Part shown: piece by piece, positions 1-4,991 of the stretch
Position numbering within the stretch: the stretch's first letter is position 1
Layout: each line of letters starts with the position of its first letter
NCBI GenBank assembly: GCA_020445045.1
Contig: JAGRHI010000018.1
Coordinates: forward strand, 5,606 to 21,657
Length of the DNA: 16,052 bases
Reading direction: 5' to 3'
Origin: Candidatus Competibacteraceae bacterium
GTDB taxonomy: Bacteria > Pseudomonadota > Gammaproteobacteria > Competibacterales > Competibacteraceae
Program-made: the position numbers and the translations under genes
The notes under the pieces: model-generated
Told to the model about the DNA's origin: nothing
Database searches by the model: none
Seen by the model: the letters and a program-made list of their open reading frames with translations, nothing else

Positions 1-736
1 CCGCCAACGCGGCGATTTCGAAACCACCCAGCCGTTGCAGGGCCGCGAGCGGCCGGTCGGCGCGGTGCCGGGCCAGTCCTCGTTCGATGGTCAGAGCCTT
101 GCGGGTGATGCCGGCGGCGTCCAGGCCGGTGCCGGGACCGGCCAGTTGCGCGGCCGGCAGCCCGAGCAGGGAGCAGGCGACGGCGGCGGCGCTGGTGGTG
201 TTGCCGATGCCCATCTCGCCGCCGATGAACAGTCGTGCCCCGCCGATCGAGGCGCGCTCGGCGGCTTCGCGGCCCGTCGTCAGCGCGTCGTGCAACTGTT
301 CGACACTCATGGCGGGTTCGTGAACGAAATTGGCGGTGCCGGCGGCGATCCGGGCATCCAGCACGCCCGGCAGATCGCCCAGCGCTTGCACGGTGCCGAC
401 GTTGACCACCTCCAGCCGGGCGTTCCATTCCTGGGCCAGCACGCTGATCGCGGCGCCGCCGCGAGCAAAGTTGCGCACCATTTCGGCGGTGACAACCTGC
501 GGAAAGGCCGATACGCCTTCGGCGACGATGCCGTGGTCGGCGGCGAATACGGTGATCCAGACCTGATCCAGCTGTGGTTGTTGGGTGCCTTGCATCGCGG
601 CCAGGGTCGCGCCGAGCCGTTCCAGTCGGCCCAGTGAGCCGGGCGGCTTGGTCAGTTGCGCCTGCCGCTTATGGGCGGCCGCCAGCGTGGCGGCATCGGG
701 GCCGGGAATCGGGTCGTCAAACCAGTGATGGTTCAT
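1..736 (-). CDS. cobT: CobT, nicotinate-nucleotide--dimethylbenzimidazole phosphoribosyltransferase (partial, C-terminus outside window)
   Basis: This enzyme makes alpha-ribazole 5'-phosphate from nicotinate mononucleotide and dimethylbenzimidazole, the lower-ligand branch of cobalamin nucleotide-loop assembly, in the cytoplasm. The frame is open from the ATG at 736 to the window edge and gives 245 residues. Family motifs are plain: LTKPPGSLGRLE (28-39), FAADHGI (64-70), GEMGIGNTTSAA (173-184) and GPGTGLD (200-206). Typical members are about 350 residues, so roughly 105 are missing, including the region that holds the catalytic glutamate; its presence cannot be checked. The ATG overlaps the cobU stop codon (ATGA), which implies translational coupling, and an AAGGA ribosome site lies about 10 bases upstream. 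Identity is very secure. Confidence 0.96.
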   Translation of the reverse strand, partial: MNHHWFDDPIPGPDAATLAAAHKRQAQLTKPPGSLGRLERLGATLAAMQGTQQPQLDQVWITVFAADHGIVAEGVSAFPQVVTAEMVRNFARGGAAISVLAQEWNARLEVVNVGTVQALGDLPGVLDARIAAGTANFVHEPAMSVEQLHDALTTGREAAERASIGGARLFIGGEMGIGNTTSAAAVACSLLGLPAAQLAGPGTGLDAAGITRKALTIERGLARHRADRPLAALQRLGGFEIAALA

Positions 737-1251
737 GCGGGACAGTCCTTGAGGGTAAGGGGCAGGCCGGCCACCACGAGGGTGACGCGGCCACAGAGGC
801 GGGCAACCGCCTGATGCAATCGGCCGGCTTCGTCGCGGAAGCGGCGGGCCAAGGGGTTGGCGGGGACGATACCCTGGCCGACTTCGTTACTGACCAGCAG
901 TAGCTGTCCAGGCAGGCCGGGCAGCGTGTTCAACAGGGCGCGTGTTTCGGCATCCAGGCGGTCGTCGCCGGCGGCCAGCAAGTTGCTGAGCCACAGCGTC
1001 AGGCAATCCACCAGCAGGCAGCGGTCCGGGGCGGCGTGGGTTTGCAGGGCGGAAGCCAGGGCCAGCGGTTCTTCCACCAGTCCCCAGTCGGCGGGGCGGT
1101 CGGCGCGGTGGTGGGCGATGCGCTCGCGCATCTCCGCGTCGCCGGCCTGAGCGGTGGCAAGGTAAATGACATGCAGGCCAGCGGCGGCGGCTTGGCGTTG
1201 GGCGAAGGCGCTTTTGCCGGAACGGGCGCCGCCAAGGATGAGCTGTTTCAT
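733..1251 (-). CDS. cobU: CobU/CobP, adenosylcobinamide kinase / adenosylcobinamide-phosphate guanylyltransferase
   Basis: A bifunctional cytoplasmic enzyme that phosphorylates adenosylcobinamide and then transfers GMP to it, giving adenosylcobinamide-GDP for joining to alpha-ribazole. The 172-residue length is normal. The P-loop GGARSGKS is at residues 7-14. The HHRADRP stretch (47-53) carries the histidine region known to accept GMP in this family. The Walker-B-like LLVDCLTLWLSN (79-90) and the SNEVGQGIVP motif (121-130) are intact. The ATG at 1251 puts the N-terminus (MKQLILGG) where family members begin, although the ribosome site before it is weak. It is followed directly by cobT with a 4-base overlap and preceded by a hairpin-rich spacer. 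I looked for a cobalamin riboswitch upstream and did not find one. Confidence 0.96.
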   Translation of the reverse strand: MKQLILGGARSGKSAFAQRQAAAAGLHVIYLATAQAGDAEMRERIAHHRADRPADWGLVEEPLALASALQTHAAPDRCLLVDCLTLWLSNLLAAGDDRLDAETRALLNTLPGLPGQLLLVSNEVGQGIVPANPLARRFRDEAGRLHQAVARLCGRVTLVVAGLPLTLKDCPA

Positions 1252-1280
1252 GTCAGGTGTGGTTTATGATTTTTCGCGGA

Positions 1281-1426
1281 CACCCGTGGCGGGTGGCGTG
1301 GCCTCATTATCGTTGATTTCGGCGAATTGCCAAATCGGACCTGCGTGGCTGGGGTGAATCCGTTCCCGGCAGGGACCTTGGCGGGCCAGGATCACGGTTC
1401 ACCCACGCCATCGGGGAAAGATGGCG
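1281..1426. other. Hairpin-rich spacer between the kinase/phosphatase gene and cobU
   Basis: The 196-base spacer 1252-1447 holds three inverted repeats. CACCCG (1281-1286) pairs with CGGGTG (1290-1295). GGGTGAATCCGT (1352-1363) pairs with ACGGTTCACCC (1394-1404), with one bulged base and a further small stem (CCTTGGC/GCCAGG) inside. CGCCATC (1406-1412) pairs with GATGGCG (1420-1426). None is followed by a T-run on either strand, so a simple intrinsic terminator is not supported. It may be a structured cobU leader, a dispersed intergenic repeat, or an operon boundary. No conserved cobalamin-riboswitch core was seen. The stems are visible in the sequence; any function is inference. Confidence 0.45.
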
Positions 1427-1447
1427 CCGGGCGAATGGATAGTCGCA

Positions 1448-3172
1448 TCAGCCCCGATGCAGCCAATACAGCAGCAACAGATTCCCGAACAGTGAAAGTA
1501 GCGCTACGCCGCGCCAGAAACCAACTGGATTACGTTCCAGCAAAGGCCGGACGGGACGCTCGATGAACTCCGGGTTGGGATAACGCAAATCGTAGATCAG
1601 CTCCGTCTCGACCACGTAGCGGCGTTTCGGATCAAGACGCACGGCTCTCTCCAAGGCGCCATCCACCCAGACCGGCAAATCCGGCCGTTCGTTTCGAGCG
1701 GAGGCATAGCGCAGTCGGGCCATCCATTTCGCGTTGATCTCTCGCCCTAACCGTTCACCGTAGGGCAAATGACCGGTCAGTAACTCATAAGCGATCACGC
1801 CGAAGGCAAACAGATCGGTGCTGGTGGTGGCCGATTCGCCGCACAGAATTTCCGGCGCGACATAGTTCTTGGTGCCCAGCAAATCAGTCTGGGCAACCGG
1901 CGAGGCGATCTCGACGATGCCGGCGATTTTCACCGAACCGAAATCGATGATCCGCACGATGCCGTGGTGGTCGATGTGGATATTTTCCGGCTTCAAATCC
2001 CGGTGCAGCATGTCCAGCCGGTGAAAAGCGCGAATACCGCAGGCGATCTGCTGCAAGATCTCCCGGACCTTTGCCAGTGGGGGATGTGGATGATCGGCCA
2101 TCCATTGCCGCAGGGTCTGGCCATCCAGGTGCTCCAAGATGTGGTAGAGAAAGCGTCGTCGCCGCACCGGCTCGATCACTTTCAGCACATGAGAATTGTT
2201 GATGCGCCGACCCACCCACTCTTCGTGCCGGAACCGCTCCAGGTAGCCTGGATCGTCCTCGAAATTCACCGACGGTGTTTTCAACACTACTTGCGTCCCG
2301 GAATCCTCATCGCGCGCCAGATACAGTTGGCTGGTCGGGCTGGCGTGAATCTCCCGCAGAACACGGTAGCCGTCTAGGATCATGCCCGGCTCCAACGCGG
2401 GCGGAAACGGTAGTTCGGTCAATTCCCGGAACACCGAGTCGGCGTCCGGCAGCGGCAGATCGTCGATACAAAGCAACTGGCAGGTCAGGTTGTCCGGGCT
2501 ACCGGCGGCGCGGGCGGCGGTGGTCAGGGCGCGACAAGCGGCGTCGAGATTATCGCCGTGCTCGCCGATCAGGTGCTTGATCCGCAAGGGCGGCACATAT
2601 TCATGAACGCCGTCGGTAGTGAATAGGTAGCGGTCGCCGATTTCGACCGGCAGGCTGCGGTAGTCGATGTCCAGATGCGTGTCGATGCCCAAGGCCCGAT
2701 TCAGGTAAACACGCTGAGCACTGGCCCAACTATGATGATCCCGCGTCAGTGGTTCCAAGGTGGCGTCGCGCAATTGCCAGACACGCGTGTCGCCGATGTG
2801 GAAGATATGCGCGGTGGTGGATTTCAGCACCAGAGCGCTGAAGGTGGTGACCATGCCCCGTGATGGGTCATGCAGCGACGCGCCCTGTCCGCACAACCAA
2901 CGGTTGAGCGCGCTCAACACTCTCTCGGCGGAATGCCGGACGGTCCAGGAGTCGGGGGTGGCGAAATAATCGTTGAGAAAGTTCTTGACGGCGTATTCGG
3001 ACGCCAATCGGGCCAGTTCGCTGGAACTCATCCCATCGGCGATGGCGAAAGCGGCCCCTTTCAGATCCAGCGTTTCGCCTTCCGGGATGAGCGCCCCGTG
3101 AAAATCCTCGTTGGCGGGTTTGACGCCTCGGTCGGAAAATTGACCGAGGCGGATTCGCAGGGCGCGGGTCAT
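1448..3172 (-). CDS. Bifunctional PP2C-type phosphatase / Ser-Thr protein kinase with C-terminal membrane anchor
   Basis: A 574-residue three-part protein. Residues 1-235 are a PP2C-type phosphatase: NEDF (21-24), the metal-binding ADG (45-47), IGDTR (126-130), TTDGVHEY (185-192) and GSPDNLT (224-230). Residues 268-530 are a Hanks-type kinase: candidate ATP lysine 298 in VVLK, catalytic HRDLKPEN (390-397), DFG (410-412), APE (439-441) and the DLFAFGVIAYELLTG helix. Residues 551-570 form one hydrophobic span ending in LHRG, so both catalytic domains should face the cytoplasm. Catalytic residues of both domains look intact. The glycine-rich loop (EIHASPTSQ) is degenerate. The start has an AAGGA site overlapping the transporter stop, 8 bases upstream, so the two genes are one operon. 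A kinase gene in the same position is known beside the Pseudomonas nitrate assimilation genes. Its targets are unknown to me; the transporter or a nitrogen regulator is a natural guess. Confidence 0.9.
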   Translation of the reverse strand: MTRALRIRLGQFSDRGVKPANEDFHGALIPEGETLDLKGAAFAIADGMSSSELARLASEYAVKNFLNDYFATPDSWTVRHSAERVLSALNRWLCGQGASLHDPSRGMVTTFSALVLKSTTAHIFHIGDTRVWQLRDATLEPLTRDHHSWASAQRVYLNRALGIDTHLDIDYRSLPVEIGDRYLFTTDGVHEYVPPLRIKHLIGEHGDNLDAACRALTTAARAAGSPDNLTCQLLCIDDLPLPDADSVFRELTELPFPPALEPGMILDGYRVLREIHASPTSQLYLARDEDSGTQVVLKTPSVNFEDDPGYLERFRHEEWVGRRINNSHVLKVIEPVRRRRFLYHILEHLDGQTLRQWMADHPHPPLAKVREILQQIACGIRAFHRLDMLHRDLKPENIHIDHHGIVRIIDFGSVKIAGIVEIASPVAQTDLLGTKNYVAPEILCGESATTSTDLFAFGVIAYELLTGHLPYGERLGREINAKWMARLRYASARNERPDLPVWVDGALERAVRLDPKRRYVVETELIYDLRYPNPEFIERPVRPLLERNPVGFWRGVALLSLFGNLLLLYWLHRG

Positions 3173-3180
3173 GCCATCCT

Positions 3181-4647
3181 TCAGGCGACGTCGATCATTT
3201 GCACGGTGCCGTCGGGCATGATCTCGGCGATCTGACCGGCGGGTTCATCGAGCCATTGTACGATGCCCAACACCACCATCGCCGCGGCGGCGATCACCAG
3301 GAAGAACGTGGAAGCGTCCACGAAGGACAGCACGGTGAGAAAAAGCACGCCGCCCACGTTGCCGTAGGCGCCGGTCATGCCGGCGATCTGACCGGTCAGG
3401 CGGCGCTTGATCAGCGGCACCATGGCGAACACCGCGCCTTCGCCCGCCTGCACGAAGAACGAGCAGACCATGGTCATGATCACGGCAAGCGTCAACGACC
3501 AGGATGAATCAATCCGGCTCAGGATGAAATAACCCACGGCCAAACCCAGGATCAGGATGCTCAAGGTCTTTTTGCGGCCAAAGCGATCGCTGATGAGGCC
3601 ACCGCCCGGACGCGCCGCCAGGTTCATGAAGGCAAAGCCTGAAGCCAGCAAGCCGGCTTGGACCAGCGAAAGATTGAAGGTGTCCTTGAAAAACAGCGGC
3701 AGCATCGACACGACCGCCAGTTCCGACCCGAAGGTCACCAGATAGGCCAGGTTCAGCACCGCGACCTGCTTGAACTTGTAGCGGTGCATTTCCGGCACGG
3801 GTTGGGAAAGCGCCTCGTTATTGATGTGAATGATTTTGTAGACGTTGTAGGCGAACAGGACGACCAGGGCGATGTAGATACCCGTGCAGATGGTTACGCT
3901 AAGCAGACCGAGATTGGCTGGGGACAGTTTCCAGGTCAACAGCGCCAGGGTGGCGTACATGGGGATATTCATGATGATGTACAACACCATGTCACCCTTG
4001 CTGGTGACTTCCATGGCCCCCATCTTTTTGGGTTTGAAATAGGTCGAACCTTTCGGGGTGTCGCGCACCGTCAGGTAGAAGATGCCGGAATAAATCAGCG
4101 CAATGACGCCGGTCAGCCCCAGCGCGTAGCGCCAGCCGTCCGCGCCGCCGAAAAGCAGCGCGATGCTGGGCAGCGCCAAGGCGGCCCCCGCCGAGCCGAA
4201 GTTGCCCCAGCCGCCATAAATGCCTTCCGCCAACCCCACCTGCTTGGCCGGGAACCATTCGCCAATCAGGCGAATACCGATCACGAAGCCGGCGCCGACG
4301 AAACCCAGCAGGAAGCGGGCAAGCGCCATCTGCTCGAAGCTGTTCGCCATGGCGAAAAAGACGCAGAGCACGCTGGAGATCGCCAGCAGAAAGGAATACA
4401 TGATGCGTGGCCCGAAGCGATCCACCAGCATGCCGACGATGATGCGGGCGGGAATCGTCAAGGCGACATTGAGGATCAGCAGCACTTTGACCTGTTGATC
4501 GCTCAGCCCAAGGGACTCGCGAATCGAGGCCATCAAGGGCGCATGGTTGAACCAGACGAAGAAACTGATGAAAAAGGCGATCCACCCCAGGTGCAGGGTG
4601 CGGATATTGCCACTGAAAGAGAACAGATTGAGTTTCGGGATGCTCAC
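3181..4647 (-). CDS. narK: NarK/NasA/NrtP-type nitrate/nitrite transporter (major facilitator superfamily)
   Basis: A 488-residue inner-membrane protein with about twelve hydrophobic spans. It belongs to the nitrate-nitrite porter family. The two nitrate signatures are present: GIYGGWGNFGSAGAA (142-156) and GQIAGMTGAYGNVGG (419-433). Arginines in spans 2 (R68, in IPARII) and 8 (R346, in AARPGGG) sit where family members bind the anion. The single large loop between residues about 270 and 292 and the C-terminal tail ending PDGTVQMIDVA recall the NrtP/NasA assimilatory branch more than respiratory NarK. Because nasA means a reductase in some species, narK is used here as a family symbol. The start codon is GTG; a GGAG site lies 9 bases upstream, and the nearby ATG at 4655 leads straight into a stop. 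The gene is divergent from nirB, with its own sigma-54 promoter. Confidence 0.94.
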   Translation of the reverse strand: MSIPKLNLFSFSGNIRTLHLGWIAFFISFFVWFNHAPLMASIRESLGLSDQQVKVLLILNVALTIPARIIVGMLVDRFGPRIMYSFLLAISSVLCVFFAMANSFEQMALARFLLGFVGAGFVIGIRLIGEWFPAKQVGLAEGIYGGWGNFGSAGAALALPSIALLFGGADGWRYALGLTGVIALIYSGIFYLTVRDTPKGSTYFKPKKMGAMEVTSKGDMVLYIIMNIPMYATLALLTWKLSPANLGLLSVTICTGIYIALVVLFAYNVYKIIHINNEALSQPVPEMHRYKFKQVAVLNLAYLVTFGSELAVVSMLPLFFKDTFNLSLVQAGLLASGFAFMNLAARPGGGLISDRFGRKKTLSILILGLAVGYFILSRIDSSWSLTLAVIMTMVCSFFVQAGEGAVFAMVPLIKRRLTGQIAGMTGAYGNVGGVLFLTVLSFVDASTFFLVIAAAAMVVLGIVQWLDEPAGQIAEIMPDGTVQMIDVA

Positions 4648-4684
4648 AAGACCATGCTCCGCAAGATTGAAGGTACAGCTCGTT

Positions 4685-4701
4685 AAGCAAAAAGCAATCC
4701 A
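4685..4701 (-). promoter_or_regulatory. Sigma-54 (-24/-12) promoter for the nitrate transporter operon
   Basis: Read on the minus strand, TGGATTGCTTTTTGCTT fits the TGGCACG-N4-TTGC pattern. GG falls at -25/-24 (4700-4699), GC at -13/-12 (4688-4687), the spacing is exact, and the TTGC block is perfect. The CAC of the -24 block is replaced by ATT. The predicted start point is near 4675, leaving a 28-base leader to the GTG at 4647. Assigned by eye to the known sigma-54 consensus. Confidence 0.68.
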
Positions 4702-4706
4702 TTCAA

Positions 4707-4727
4707 CTTAACAATTTGTTTGTTAAG
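4707..4727. promoter_or_regulatory. Perfect 8+8 palindrome upstream of the transporter promoter
   Basis: CTTAACAA (4707-4714) and TTGTTAAG (4720-4727) are exact inverted repeats around a 5-base centre. They lie about 32 to 52 bases upstream of the predicted transporter start point. The position suits a regulator-binding site. It does not match the FNR, Crp or NtrC consensus as I know them, so the binding protein is unknown. Confidence 0.45.
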
Positions 4728-4750
4728 GATTATTGTTGGAAACCCCATTC

Positions 4751-4789
4751 AAAATGGTGCATCAGTCCCGTGTTGCGTTGCGCCATTTT
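4751..4789. promoter_or_regulatory. Inverted repeat, possible enhancer or leader element
   Basis: AAAATGGTGC (4751-4760) and GCGCCATTTT (4780-4789) are inverted repeats matching at 9 of 10 positions, 19 bases apart. The half-sites contain GGTGC and GCGCC, which recall but do not equal NtrC half-sites (GCAC, GTGC). The location is roughly 75-115 bases upstream of the transporter start and 135-175 upstream of the nirB start, a normal distance for a sigma-54 enhancer shared by both. Binding is inference. Confidence 0.35.
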
Positions 4790-4857
4790 GCGACATGGTA
4801 CATGTTGGGGCGAGCATTTTTAGTGCGATGCTGGGGGAAGTGGCCTGCCCCTGTTGT

Positions 4858-4898
4858 AAAAAATAAATATAATCAACATGATAATAATTAATAAATAA
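4858..4898. promoter_or_regulatory. A/T-rich tract with IHF-like site before the nirB promoter
   Basis: About 40 bases of almost pure A and T stand directly upstream of the -24 element. Within it AATCAACATGATA (4871-4883) matches the IHF consensus WATCAANNNNTTR at all fixed positions but one. IHF bending between enhancer and promoter is common at sigma-54 promoters, so the placement is sensible. Confidence 0.4.
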
Positions 4899-4915
4899 TG
4901 GCACAATCCGTGCAA
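4899..4915 (+). promoter_or_regulatory. Sigma-54 (-24/-12) promoter for nirB-nirD-nasC
   Basis: TGGCACAATCCGTGCAA fits the TGGCACG-N4-TTGC consensus with a perfect TGGCAC block. GG is at -25/-24 (4900-4901) and GC at -13/-12 (4912-4913), with exact spacing; only the last base of the first block and the first T of TTGC differ. The predicted start point is about 4925, giving a 67-base leader to the nirB ATG at 4992. Sigma-54 plus NtrC control of assimilatory nitrate genes is well established in proteobacteria. Confidence 0.78.
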
Positions 4916-4918
4916 AAG

Positions 4919-4934
4919 ACCATGCCAGCATGGT
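4919..4934. promoter_or_regulatory. 16-base palindrome over the predicted nirB start point
   Basis: ACCATGC (4919-4925) and GCATGGT (4928-4934) are exact 7-base inverted repeats two bases apart. They straddle the predicted +1 at about 4925. As DNA this could be an operator; as RNA most of the left arm would lie before the transcript start. GGTGC (4932-4936) can also pair with GCACC (4955-4959). No T-run follows, so a NasR/NasT-style terminator-antiterminator is not evident. Confidence 0.4.
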
Positions 4935-4991
4935 GCGACCTCACTAATTTCGTTGCACCGCCAACCGATTTGCAAGGCGAGATACCCTTCA

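Larger units (their letters stand above)
4648..4991. promoter_or_regulatory. Divergent control region between the nitrate transporter and nirB operons
   Basis: A 344-base stretch without a gene, more A/T-rich than its surroundings. From left to right it holds the transporter ribosome site (GGAG, 4657-4660), a leftward -24/-12 promoter (4685-4701), a perfect palindrome (4707-4727), an inverted repeat (4751-4789), a short palindrome ACATG/CATGT (4793-4797 and 4801-4805), an A/T-rich tract (4858-4898), a rightward -24/-12 promoter (4899-4915), a 16-base palindrome over the expected start point (4919-4934) and a second weak stem reaching 4959. Short open frames across it lack any family feature and are not called as genes. 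Confidence 0.85.

Noticed and set aside
35..903. Several open frames on the plus strand (35-637, 574-903) in the cobT/cobU region
   Set aside because: The minus strand encodes cobT and cobU with complete family motifs; the plus-strand frames are shadows.
1252..1447. Cobalamin riboswitch upstream of cobU
   Set aside because: Expected from the gene content, but the conserved core could not be found on the minus strand by eye; only unrelated hairpins are seen.
3658..4686. 342-residue open frame on the plus strand opposite the nitrate transporter
   Set aside because: Shadow frame rich in Gln, His, Asp and Arg with no domain features; the opposite strand encodes a clear MFS transporter.
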